46,948 bases of DNA, from the NCBI GenBank assembly GCA_041691815.1, contig JBEPTZ010000019.1, positions 1 to 46,948 on the forward strand. Reading direction: 5' to 3'. This document shows, one piece after another, positions 23,856-32,416 of this stretch. This stretch comes from 70-18 sp041691815. GTDB lineage: Bacteria; Pseudomonadota; Alphaproteobacteria; Acetobacterales; Acetobacteraceae. The position numbers and the translations under genes were made by a program. The notes beneath the pieces are model-generated. The model was not told the origin of the DNA, made no database searches, and worked only from the letters and a program-made list of their open reading frames with translations. Positions within the stretch are counted from its first letter, which is position 1. Each line of letters opens with the position of its first letter.

Positions 23856-25970
23856 ATGCTGACATCGTTTGATTTCGTGCGCCTCGTCTACGGGGGCAGC
23901 GCCGCGCTTTATCTGGCGCTGTCGGCGCTGATTCTCATCCAGATGCGGCTCAGCCGCACCGGGTTGCTGCTGGTGCTCGCGGCGCTGGCGTCGGCGCTGT
24001 GGCTCGGCGCTGTCGCGGTGGCGCTGCCGCGGCCGTTCGGCGGCTTCGGCGGTGGGCTCGACCTGCTGCGGTCGGTGGCCTGGTACGCCTTCCTGCTGCA
24101 TCTCTATCGCCGCTCGGTTCCAGGCCGCAGCCAACTCACCCAGGCCTTCATCGTGATGGGGCTGGTCGCCGTGCTGGTGGCTGCCGCAACGGTGCTGGTC
24201 GGGCACCCGGGCAATCCCGGCTTCGCGCTGTGGTCGGCCGGGATCGCGCTGCGGCTGGGGCTGGCGGTCTGCAACATCCTGCTGATCGAAAACCTGTATT
24301 TCAACGCGTCGGCCGATACCAAATGGCGCATCACCCTGCCCTGCATCGCGCTCGGCGCGCTCTCGGTCTACGACGTGGCGCTCTCGGCCGATGCGGTGCT
24401 GCTGTCGCAGATTTCCGCCCCGCTGTTCGCCGGCAACGCCATCGCGGCGGCGATCGTGGTGCCCCTGCTGGCGGTCAGCGCGGCCCGCAATCGCAGTTGG
24501 CAGATCGATATCCACGTCTCCCGCACCGTGGTGTTTCATTCCGCCACCCTGATTGCTGCCGGCGTCTTTCTGCTGGGCCTGGCCGGCGCGGGCGAGGCGA
24601 TCCGCTACTTCAATGCCGACTGGGGCGGCCTGGCCGAGATCAGCCTGGTGTTCGCCGGCTTCGTCACCATCGCCGTGCTGCTGTCCTCCGGCGGCACCCG
24701 CCAGCGCGTGCGGCGCTTCATCGGCGATCACTTCTTCAGCAACCGCTACGACTATCGGCAGGAATGGATGCGCTGCATCAACACGCTGTCGGCGCAGGAC
24801 GCCTATGTCGCGCTGCATACCCGCGTCATCCGTGCCGCCGCCGAGATCGTCGACAGCCCGGGTGGCGTGCTGCTGTTGCTGGAGCCCACCGCGGCAGCCA
24901 ATTATCGCTGGGCCGGCTCCTGGAACATGCCGGCGCTGGCAACCCCGGTGATGGCCGACGACCCGCTGGTGGCCGCCATGCGCAGCGGCAACTGGATCGC
25001 GCTGCTGGACGACCTGCCAGCAGCGAGCCGGGCTGCCCTGGCCAGCGCGTTGCCCGGCCTCTGGCTCGCCGTTCCGCTGAACCATGCCGGCGTCATGACC
25101 GGCTTCATCCTGGTCGCCCATCCGCGCATGGGCTTTACGCTAGACCGCGAAGCCTTCGACCTGCTGCGCATCATCGGCCGCCAGGTGGCAACCTATGTCG
25201 CCGAGCAGCGCGCCACCGAGGTGCTGCTGCAGGCGCGGCAGCTGCACGATTACGGCAAGCGCTTCGCGTTCGTCGCGCACGACATCAAGAACGTCTCCAG
25301 CCAGCTTTCGATGCTGCTGTCCAATGCGGAGGTGCATCTCAGCAATCCCGAGTTCCAGGCCGACATGCTGCAGACCGTGCGCGCCTCAGTGCAGAAGATC
25401 GGCGCCCTGCTGAAGCGCCTGCAGGGGCCGCCGAACGAATTCAGTCGCGCCATCATCCGTCCGCGCGACCGGCTGCAGGCGCTGATCGGCGGCCTGCGCC
25501 GGCCGCGCGAGGTCGATGTGCTGCTGGATGACACCGAACAGGCTTCCGGCGGCGTCGCCATGCCGGGTGCCGCGTTCGATGCGGTGGTGACCCATCTGCT
25601 GAACAATGCCGCCGAAGCCACGCTGGAAGCCCATCCCGCCGCCCCGCCATCGGTACTGGTGCGCCTGCTCCAACCCGGCCGGCAGATGATCGTCGAGATC
25701 GCCGACGAAGGACCAGGCATGCATCCGGAATTCGTCCGCGACAAGCTGTTCGCCCCGTTCGACACCTCCAAGCCCGGCGGCACCGGCATCGGCGCCTTCC
25801 AGGCGCGGGAATTGCTGCGCGAGGCCGGTGGCGACCTGCTGGTGCTGAGCCAGCCCGGCGCCGGCACCACGATGCGCATCGTGCTGCCCACGGTCGAGGC
25901 CGCCGCCGAGCCGCCCGGCACCGCCGGCGCAGTCCCGTCGGAGATATCAATTTCCGACCGCATCCGGTAA
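23856..25970 (+). CDS. prsK: XrtA/PEP-CTERM system histidine kinase PrsK
   Basis: 704 residues. About eight hydrophobic helices occupy residues 1-280. A GAF domain follows (~310-450, GLWLAVPLNHAGVMTGFILVA), then HisKA with phospho-acceptor His475 (FAFVAHDIKNVSSQLSMLLS), then the HATPase domain with LLNNAAEATLEA, DEGPGMHPEFVRDKLFAPFD and GGTGIGAFQARELLREAGG. This architecture, and the IGAFQARELLREAGG ending, are typical of PrsK (TIGR02916). It senses an unknown membrane or cytoplasmic signal and phosphorylates PrsR, encoded 10 bp downstream, so the two form an operon. Its start lies 196 bp after the sugar transferase. Confidence 0.95.
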   Translation: MLTSFDFVRLVYGGSAALYLALSALILIQMRLSRTGLLLVLAALASALWLGAVAVALPRPFGGFGGGLDLLRSVAWYAFLLHLYRRSVPGRSQLTQAFIVMGLVAVLVAAATVLVGHPGNPGFALWSAGIALRLGLAVCNILLIENLYFNASADTKWRITLPCIALGALSVYDVALSADAVLLSQISAPLFAGNAIAAAIVVPLLAVSAARNRSWQIDIHVSRTVVFHSATLIAAGVFLLGLAGAGEAIRYFNADWGGLAEISLVFAGFVTIAVLLSSGGTRQRVRRFIGDHFFSNRYDYRQEWMRCINTLSAQDAYVALHTRVIRAAAEIVDSPGGVLLLLEPTAAANYRWAGSWNMPALATPVMADDPLVAAMRSGNWIALLDDLPAASRAALASALPGLWLAVPLNHAGVMTGFILVAHPRMGFTLDREAFDLLRIIGRQVATYVAEQRATEVLLQARQLHDYGKRFAFVAHDIKNVSSQLSMLLSNAEVHLSNPEFQADMLQTVRASVQKIGALLKRLQGPPNEFSRAIIRPRDRLQALIGGLRRPREVDVLLDDTEQASGGVAMPGAAFDAVVTHLLNNAAEATLEAHPAAPPSVLVRLLQPGRQMIVEIADEGPGMHPEFVRDKLFAPFDTSKPGGTGIGAFQARELLREAGGDLLVLSQPGAGTTMRIVLPTVEAAAEPPGTAGAVPSEISISDRIR

Positions 25971-25980
25971 GATAGGCGCA

Positions 25981-27411
25981 ATGGACAGTTCTGTAACCAA
26001 ACCGAAATTGCTCATCGTCGAGGATGACGAAGGGTTGTGCCGCCAGTACCGCTGGGCGCTGTCGCAGTACGAACTGCTGATCGTGCATGCCCGCCCGCAG
26101 GCGATCGCCACGGCGCTGAAGGAGCAGCCGCCGGTTGCCATCATGGATCTCGGCCTGCCGCCGGACCCCGATGGCGTCAGCGAAGGCTTCGCCACGCTGG
26201 AGGCGCTTGCCCGCCAGCATCCGGACATGAAGCTGATCATCGCCACCAGTCATGGTGATCGCGAGCACGCGCTGCGCGCCATCAACAGCGGCGCCTATGA
26301 TTTCTGCGAAAAGCCGATGGATATCGACCTGCTGCGCGGCATCATCGACCGTGCGCTGAAGGTCTACGACCTGGAGCAGGAGAATCGCCGCCTCGCCGAG
26401 GCCCCCGGCGGCTCGCCGATCAAGCGCATCATCACCACCGACGATGCGATGCTGAAGGTCTGCCGCACCATCGAGAAGGTGGCCAACACCAACGTTTCGG
26501 TGCTGCTGCTCGGTGAAAGCGGCACCGGCAAGGAGGCGCTGGCCCGCGCGGTGCACGACCTCGGCCCGCGCGCCCGCCAGCCGTTCATCGCCATCAACTG
26601 CGGCGCGATCCCGGAGAACCTGCTGGAAAGCGAGCTGTTCGGCTATGAGCGCGGCGCCTTCACCGGCGCCGTCAAGCAGACCATCGGCAAGATCGAGGCG
26701 GCCAACCACGGCACTCTGTTCCTCGACGAGATCGGCGACCTGCCCTACCCGCTGCAGGTCAAGCTGCTGCGCTTCCTGCAGGAACAGGTGATCGAGCGGG
26801 TCGGCGGCCGGCAGACCATCCCGGTCGATGTCCGCGTGGTTTCCGCCACCAACCAGACGCTGGAAGCCCAGGTCGGCGAGGGGCAGTTCCGCAGCGACCT
26901 GTTCTACCGTCTCAACTCGATCACCGTGCGTATCCCGCCGCTGCGCGAACGCGGCGGCGATGCGGTGCTGCTGGCCCGCTATTTCCTCAACCGCTTCAAC
27001 CGCGAGTTCAACCGCAACATCCGCGGCCTGGCCGATGGCGCCAGTGCGGCGCTGGCGGCGCATGACTGGCCGGGCAACGTCCGCGAACTGGAAAACCGCA
27101 TGAAGCGCGCGGTGGTGATGTCGGAGAACCGGGTGATCGATGCCGCTGACCTGGAACTGGCGCCGGTGGAGCCGGACGATGCCGATCTCGACCTGCGCGC
27201 CGCCCGGCTGCGGGCCGAACGGGCGGTGCTGCAACAGGCGTTGGCGCGCAGCAATGGCCGGCTGGCGCAAGCCGCCAAGCTGCTCGGGGTCAGCCGCCCG
27301 ACGCTGTATTCGCTGATGGAATCGCATGGTCTGGCCGCCGAACAGGCGCAACTGGCGGTGCTCGCCGAGGCGGAAGCCGAGGCGCCGGCCAACCCGCGCC
27401 GCTCCGGCTGA
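25981..27411 (+). CDS. prsR: PEP-CTERM-box response regulator PrsR (sigma-54 activator)
   Basis: 476 residues. The receiver domain (~8-125) has the phospho-acceptor Asp56 (AIMDLGLPPDPDG) and DFCEKPMD. The AAA+ domain (~150-390) carries Walker A GESGTGKE at 178-185, the sigma-54 contact loop GAFTGA at 225-230, Walker B LFLDE at 246-250, and DLFYRLNSITVRIPPLRER. The C-terminal FIS-type HTH (~425-460) includes GRLAQAAKLLGVSRPTLYSL. PrsR proteins (TIGR02915) switch on RpoN-dependent PEP-CTERM and EPS genes after phosphorylation by PrsK. All residues needed for sigma-54 activation are in place. I could not identify a convincing -24/-12 target promoter in the window. Confidence 0.96.
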   Translation: MDSSVTKPKLLIVEDDEGLCRQYRWALSQYELLIVHARPQAIATALKEQPPVAIMDLGLPPDPDGVSEGFATLEALARQHPDMKLIIATSHGDREHALRAINSGAYDFCEKPMDIDLLRGIIDRALKVYDLEQENRRLAEAPGGSPIKRIITTDDAMLKVCRTIEKVANTNVSVLLLGESGTGKEALARAVHDLGPRARQPFIAINCGAIPENLLESELFGYERGAFTGAVKQTIGKIEAANHGTLFLDEIGDLPYPLQVKLLRFLQEQVIERVGGRQTIPVDVRVVSATNQTLEAQVGEGQFRSDLFYRLNSITVRIPPLRERGGDAVLLARYFLNRFNREFNRNIRGLADGASAALAAHDWPGNVRELENRMKRAVVMSENRVIDAADLELAPVEPDDADLDLRAARLRAERAVLQQALARSNGRLAQAAKLLGVSRPTLYSLMESHGLAAEQAQLAVLAEAEAEAPANPRRSG

Positions 27412-27475
27412 TTTTTGCCCGCAGCTTGCCCTCCGCCCGCGCGACCCCGCATTCGAGCATACGGACTGTGAACTG

Positions 27476-30253
27476 ATGAAAAAACTGATCGCCGTCGTGG
27501 CCATTGCCCTGTTGCTCGGCGGCGGGGCGGCAGGCGTCTGGTGGAAGTATTTCCACCATGTCGACCGCTTCGCCGCCGCCCGCGAACTGATGGCCAAGGG
27601 CGACCTGAAGGCGGCTCAGATCGAGCTGCGCAACGTGGTGCGCGACGATCCATCCAATGCCGAAGCGCATTTCCGCCTTGGCCTGCTGCAGATGCGCACC
27701 GGCGACCCGGTTGCCGCCGAGCGCGAACTCACCCAGGCCCGCAACACCGGCTTCGATCCCCGCGCGGTGCTGCCGCTGCTGGCGCAGTCGTACATGGCGC
27801 AAGGCAAGTTCGCCGAGTTGCTCAAAGACTTCCCGACCAAGTCGCTGCCGCCGGACACGCTGCCGGCGATCCTGGTGACACGCGGCCTGGCGCAGATGCA
27901 GCTGAAGCAGGATGACGACGCCGCCGCGAGTTTCGCGGAGGCCGAAAAGCTGGCGCCGCAATCGATCGACCCGGTGCTGTCCTCCGCCCGCCTGCTGATC
28001 GGCAGGCACAGCTACGCCGCCGCCGAACAGAAGGTGGACCGTGCGCTCACGCTGAATGCCAAGTCGCCGGAGGCGCTGCTGTTGAAGGGCCAGTTGCTCA
28101 ACCTCAACGGCAAGCGCGCCGATGCGCTGCAGGCATTGGATGTGGTCCTGGACATCGCGCCCAACATGATCGCCGCGCGGCTGGAGCGCGCCAATATCCT
28201 GGTCGCCACCAATGAGGACGCCAAGGCCAAGATCGATGTCGAGACCGCGCTGAAGCTTGAACCGCGCAGCGCCGGGGCGATCTATCTGCAGGCCGTGCTG
28301 GCGGCCCGCGGCAAGGATTTCACCGCCGCCGACCAGGCGCTGACCCGCATCCAGTCGCTGTTGCCACGCTTCCCGCGCGGCTACTATTTCCAGGCGGTGG
28401 TCAAGTTCAACCTCGGGCAGGCCGAACAGGCCTCTGATGCCGCCAGCAAATACGTCGCGGCCAATCCGCTCGATCTCGACGGCGTCAAGCTGCTCGCCCG
28501 CATCGATCTGGCGATGCAGCGCCCGCTCGACGCCGAGCAGACCCTGAACAAGGCGGTGGCCGCCGGCCAGGCCGATGCCGACACGCTGGATCTGCTGGGC
28601 CGCGCCTATTCCCAGGGCGGCAAGCAGGCCCAGGCGTTGCAGGCATTCGAGCGCGCTGCCGAGCTGGCCCCCAACGATGCCGGCATCCTTACCCGCCTCG
28701 CCTCGGCACGCCTCGGCACCGGCGACGCCGGCGGCGCAGCGCGCGACCTCGAGCACTCGCTGCAACTGGCGCCCGGCGCCAAGGCCGCCGGCGAGGCGCT
28801 GGTCGTCGCGTCGCTGGCTGCCGGCGAGATCGAGCGGGCGGATGCCGCGCTGAAGCGGCTGGACAAGGCCAAGACCGACCCGGAGACGATCGGCATCCTT
28901 ACCGGCCTGGTCCGGATGGGGCAACTGGACTTCCCCGGCGCCCGCACCGCGTTCGAGGGCGTGCTGAAGGAGCGGCCGAACTCCATTCCTGCCCGGCTCA
29001 ATCTCGCCAAGATCGCGGTGCTGCAAAACAAGCCGGCCGAGGCAGAGCAGGCGCTGCGCGAGGTGCTGAAGCAGAATCCGGCCAACGAGCAGGCACTCTC
29101 CGGCCTGCTGTCCATCCTGATCGGCGACGGCCGGCTGAACAGCGCCGTCGCCGTGGTGGAAGCCGCCCGCGCCGCGGCGCCGGCCAACAACAATCTCACC
29201 GTCGCATTGTCGGATCTCTATCTGCGCCAGCGCGAGCCGAACAAGGCGCTGGAACTGCTGGACAAGGCGCAGAAGGGCCAGTTGCCGTCGCCGTTGCTGC
29301 TGGCCGCCCTGGTGCGCGCCCAGACCGCCGCCGGCAAGGCCGATGACGCGGAGGTCAGCCTGCGCAAGATGCTGGCGGTCGAGCCGCGCAGCATCCAGGC
29401 GCGCCGCGCGCTCGCCGACCTGCTGGTCACCGGCAAAAAGGCGCCGGAGGCGCGGCAGGTGTTGCGCGAGGGCCTGACCATCATGCCCGGCAACCGCCTG
29501 CTGCTGCAGGGGCTGATCGGGGTGGAGTTGAGGGACGGGGGCACCGATGCCGCGCTCAAGCTGGTCGATGAGCTCACCCTGAACCGGACCAACACGCCGG
29601 GCATCCTCGGCCTGCGCGGCGATGTCTATATGACCGCCCAACGCTTTGACGAGGCGGCCCAGGCCTACGGCGAGGAATTGAAGCAGACCCCTGAGGTATC
29701 GCTGGCGGTGCGCCAGTCCGCGGCACTGGAAGCCGCCCACCACCCCGAAGAGTCGTTGAAGGTGCTGACCAGCTGGATCGCCACCCACCCCGACGACATG
29801 CAGGTGCAATTGCTGCTCGCCACCAACGAGATCGGCGCCCGCCAGAACGCCGAGGCGATCAAGCGGCTGGAACTGGTGCTGGCCAAGCAGCCGAACAACG
29901 TCATTGCACTGAACAACCTCGCCTGGCTCTACCAGGAGGCCGGCGACAAGCGCGCGCGCATCATGGCGCAGAAGGCCTATCTGCTCGCTCCCTCGCCGCA
30001 GATCTCCGACACGCTGGGCTGGGTGCTCACCGCCGAGGGCGACGCCAACACCGCGCTGCCGCTGCTACGGGAGGCGGCCAGGGCGATGCCGAACAACATG
30101 GCGATCCAGTACCATCTCGGCGTTGCGCTGAAGCAGACCGGCCAGAAGGACGAGGCGATTTCCGTGCTGCGCCCGATCGTCCTCGGCCCGCAGCAATTCG
30201 ACGACAAGGCCGAGGCCAAGCGGGTGCTGGACTCGCTGACCAACGGCGGCTGA
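27476..30253 (+). CDS. prsT: XrtA/PEP-CTERM system TPR-repeat protein PrsT
   Basis: 925 residues from the ATG at 27476 (MKKLIAVVAIALLLGGG). The open frame upstream overlaps prsR out of frame and is not coding. After one N-terminal hydrophobic segment, the whole protein is about twenty or more TPR units (for example KGDLKAAQIELRNVVRDDP, NVIALNNLAWLYQEAGD, AMPNNMAIQYHLGVALKQTG), matching TIGR02917. Members are usually called lipoproteins, but here the signal region (GGGAAGVWWKYF) has no Cys, so it is probably an inner-membrane-anchored periplasmic protein. It likely acts as a scaffold for EPS export, like BcsC or AlgK TPR parts. It follows prsR by 64 bp. Confidence 0.93.
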   Translation: MKKLIAVVAIALLLGGGAAGVWWKYFHHVDRFAAARELMAKGDLKAAQIELRNVVRDDPSNAEAHFRLGLLQMRTGDPVAAERELTQARNTGFDPRAVLPLLAQSYMAQGKFAELLKDFPTKSLPPDTLPAILVTRGLAQMQLKQDDDAAASFAEAEKLAPQSIDPVLSSARLLIGRHSYAAAEQKVDRALTLNAKSPEALLLKGQLLNLNGKRADALQALDVVLDIAPNMIAARLERANILVATNEDAKAKIDVETALKLEPRSAGAIYLQAVLAARGKDFTAADQALTRIQSLLPRFPRGYYFQAVVKFNLGQAEQASDAASKYVAANPLDLDGVKLLARIDLAMQRPLDAEQTLNKAVAAGQADADTLDLLGRAYSQGGKQAQALQAFERAAELAPNDAGILTRLASARLGTGDAGGAARDLEHSLQLAPGAKAAGEALVVASLAAGEIERADAALKRLDKAKTDPETIGILTGLVRMGQLDFPGARTAFEGVLKERPNSIPARLNLAKIAVLQNKPAEAEQALREVLKQNPANEQALSGLLSILIGDGRLNSAVAVVEAARAAAPANNNLTVALSDLYLRQREPNKALELLDKAQKGQLPSPLLLAALVRAQTAAGKADDAEVSLRKMLAVEPRSIQARRALADLLVTGKKAPEARQVLREGLTIMPGNRLLLQGLIGVELRDGGTDAALKLVDELTLNRTNTPGILGLRGDVYMTAQRFDEAAQAYGEELKQTPEVSLAVRQSAALEAAHHPEESLKVLTSWIATHPDDMQVQLLLATNEIGARQNAEAIKRLELVLAKQPNNVIALNNLAWLYQEAGDKRARIMAQKAYLLAPSPQISDTLGWVLTAEGDANTALPLLREAARAMPNNMAIQYHLGVALKQTGQKDEAISVLRPIVLGPQQFDDKAEAKRVLDSLTNGG

Positions 30254-30262
30254 CCACGACGG

Positions 30263-31465
30263 ATGGCCGGTGAGAGGCTGCGGCTGCTGACCTTCAGCAC
30301 GCTGTTCCCCGACAGCACGCGGCCGAATTTCGGTGTCTTCGTCGAGAACCGGCTGCGCCATCTGGTCGCCACCGGGCAGGCATCGAGCACGGTGCTGGCG
30401 CCGGTGCCGTGGTTCCCGCGCCTGCCCGCCGCCCTCGCCGCACCGGCCGGCGCCTGGAGCCGCTTCGCCGCGGTGCCGCGCCAGGAAACCCGGCACGGGC
30501 TGGTGGCGCATCACCCGCGCTTCCCGGTGCTGCCGCGCATCGGCATGTCGGTGGCGCCGCTGCTGCTCTACCGCACCGCCCGCGCCGCGCTGGCCCGGCT
30601 GATCGCCCAGGGTCTCGAATTCGACGCCATCGACGCCCATTACCTCTACCCGGACGGCGTCGCCGCGGTCTGGCTCGGCCGCCGCTTCGGCAAACCGGTG
30701 GTGGTCACCGCCCGCGGCTCGGACGTCACCGAACTGCCGGACTACGCCATCCCGCGCGCCTATATAAGCCGCGCCATCGCCGGCGCCGACGCGCTGATCT
30801 CGGTCAGCGCCGGCCTGAAGGACGCCCTGGTTGCCCTCGGCGCTCCCCCCGACAAGGTGACCGTGCTGCGCAATGGTGTGGAAACCGCGCTGTTCCGCGA
30901 GACCGACCGCGCCGCCACCCGCGCCCGCCTCGGCCTCACCGGCCCGACGCTGCTCTCGGTCGGCGGCCTCATCCCGCGCAAGCGCCACCACCTCACCATC
31001 GCAGCACTCGCCGCCCTGCCGGAGTGCACGCTGCTGATCGCCGGTGAGGGGCCGGAATACGCCGCTCTGCGCGCCCTGGCCGCCGAGCGCGGCCTGGCCG
31101 CCCGCGTCCGCCTGCTCGGCCCGGTGCCGCACCGCGACCTGCCGGCCTATTACAGCGCCGCCGACGCCATGGTGCTGGCCTCCGCGCGCGAGGGCTGGGC
31201 CAATGTGCTGCTCGAATCGATGGCCTGCGGCACCCCGGTGGTGGCCAGCAACATCCCCGGTAACCCCGAGGTGGTGCAGAACCGCGACGCCGGCCTGATC
31301 GTCGCCGAAAACACCGCCGACGGCATCGCCGCCGCGGTGCGCGACCTGCTTGCCGCCCCGCCGGCGCGCGCCGCCACCCGCGCCTATGCCGAGCCGTTCG
31401 GCTGGGAGGAAACCAGCGCCGGGCAGCTCGCCGTGTTCCGCCGCGTCATCGCGCAACGCCGATAG
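30263..31465 (+). CDS. Glycosyltransferase family 4 of the EPS locus
   Basis: 400 residues, GT-B fold. The N-terminus TFSTLFPDSTRPNFGVFVEN is typical of a GT4 group found in exopolysaccharide clusters, followed by DAIDAHYLYPDGVAAVWL, VVVTARGSDVTEL and NGVETALFRE. The C-terminal half has LLSVGGLIPRKRHHLTI and the nucleotide-sugar site SAREGWANVLLESMACGTPV, with the EX7E-type motif of GT4 retaining enzymes (Glu in REG and in LLES). It should transfer a sugar from a nucleotide donor onto the lipid-linked repeat unit. It starts 9 bp after prsT, so it is probably cotranscribed with it. Donor unknown. Confidence 0.92.
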   Translation: MAGERLRLLTFSTLFPDSTRPNFGVFVENRLRHLVATGQASSTVLAPVPWFPRLPAALAAPAGAWSRFAAVPRQETRHGLVAHHPRFPVLPRIGMSVAPLLLYRTARAALARLIAQGLEFDAIDAHYLYPDGVAAVWLGRRFGKPVVVTARGSDVTELPDYAIPRAYISRAIAGADALISVSAGLKDALVALGAPPDKVTVLRNGVETALFRETDRAATRARLGLTGPTLLSVGGLIPRKRHHLTIAALAALPECTLLIAGEGPEYAALRALAAERGLAARVRLLGPVPHRDLPAYYSAADAMVLASAREGWANVLLESMACGTPVVASNIPGNPEVVQNRDAGLIVAENTADGIAAAVRDLLAAPPARAATRAYAEPFGWEETSAGQLAVFRRVIAQRR

Positions 31466-31510
31466 CCGCGGGGCCTTGCCTGTTGGCGCCGCGTCGTCCA
31501 TGTCCGCGCC

Positions 31511-31933
31511 GTGCTGCACCTGATCAAGCTCTGCGTCGGCGTCACCGACATCCCTCATCTCGCCACGCTGCAGGCCGCCCGCCTCGCCGCCGGCCAGGGC
31601 CTGCGCCACCGCACTCGCAACTTCCCGCGCCGCGCCGCCGAAATCCTCGATGGCGGCTCGATGTACTGGATCATCGCCGGCGTACTCAGCGTCCGCCAGC
31701 GCATCACCGACATCGTCGATGACCACCGCGACGACGGCTCCCGCTGCGCCGCCCTGCTGCTCGACCCGCAGCTGGTGCCGCTCGCCGGCCGCCGCACCAA
31801 GCCGTTCCAGGGCTGGCGCTACCTCGCCGCCGCCGATGCGCCGCCCGACCTCACCGCCGCCGGCGCCGCCCTCGGCATCGACGCATTGCCGCCCAAAATG
31901 CTGCGCGAACTCCGCGAGCTCGGCCTGCTATAG
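31511..31933 (+). CDS. DUF1489 family protein
   Basis: 140 residues from a GTG at 31511. The protein matches the alphaproteobacterial DUF1489 family across its length: LHLIKLCVGVTDIPHLATLQ, HRTRNFPRRAAEILDGGSMYWIIAGVLSVRQRI, CAALLLDPQLVPLAGRRTKPFQGWRYL, ending in LPPKMLRELRELGLL. The function of this family is not established. No membrane segment. It follows the GT gene by 45 bp and may be transcribed with it, though the family is a housekeeping-like marker in many alphaproteobacteria and is not EPS-specific. Confidence 0.88.
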   Translation: MLHLIKLCVGVTDIPHLATLQAARLAAGQGLRHRTRNFPRRAAEILDGGSMYWIIAGVLSVRQRITDIVDDHRDDGSRCAALLLDPQLVPLAGRRTKPFQGWRYLAAADAPPDLTAAGAALGIDALPPKMLRELRELGLL

Positions 31934-32093
31934 CCGCCGCCGCGAAAACATATTGCAAATCGCCGCGGCTCAGTTCATAGGTGTTTTCAGTGGCCTGCTC
32001 GCCATAGCTCGCCTCGATTCTTAGCCCCTCCGCAGCGAGGCGCCGCGGGAGCAGTCACCGCCTGCCGCAACCCCGTTGGCTCGGAGCCACACC

Positions 32094-32288
32094 GTGACAG
32101 TCTCGCGCAGAACCCTCCTCTCCACGCTCGCCCTGATGCTGCCCGTCGCCGCAGCCGAGGCCGCCACCAAGCACAAGCCAGCCCACAAGGTGCACAAGAT
32201 CGCCAAGGCCGGGCCGCACAAGCCGGCCGGGCACCACAAGCTGGCCCGCCGCCACACCCCGGCCAAGCCGGCCGTCAAGCCCAGCTGA
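32094..32288 (+). CDS. Small exported Lys/His/Ala/Pro-rich protein, Tat-like signal
   Basis: 64 residues from a GTG at 32094; a TTG six codons upstream is an alternative. The N-terminus VSRRTLLSTLALMLPVAAAEA is a compact signal peptide with a twin-arginine-like SRRTLL motif and an AEA cleavage site. The mature part of about 40 residues is almost only Lys, His, Ala and Pro (KHKPAHKVHKIAKAGPHKPA). Such a peptide could bind metals or polyanions, but this is speculation. It belongs to no family I know. Small size keeps confidence moderate. Confidence 0.55.
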   Translation: MTVSRRTLLSTLALMLPVAAAEAATKHKPAHKVHKIAKAGPHKPAGHHKLARRHTPAKPAVKPS

Positions 32289-32416
32289 TCCCGGCGCGTC
32301 CGGCCCGGCCCCGGCCTGGCTGGACGCCCGTCTGCGCCGCCGGATCCGATTTTGCATGCTTGCCGCCGGAGGCAGCCGGCTATACCGTTCCCCAAACCAT
32401 TTCAGGGGGACAGACC

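Noticed and set aside
25453..27597. 714-codon minus-strand open frame
   Set aside because: Antisense to prsK/prsR, which have complete catalytic motifs; the antisense product is low-complexity.
27290..29809. 839-codon minus-strand open frame
   Set aside because: Antisense to prsT; a by-product of GC-rich codon bias. The sense strand encodes clear TPR repeats.
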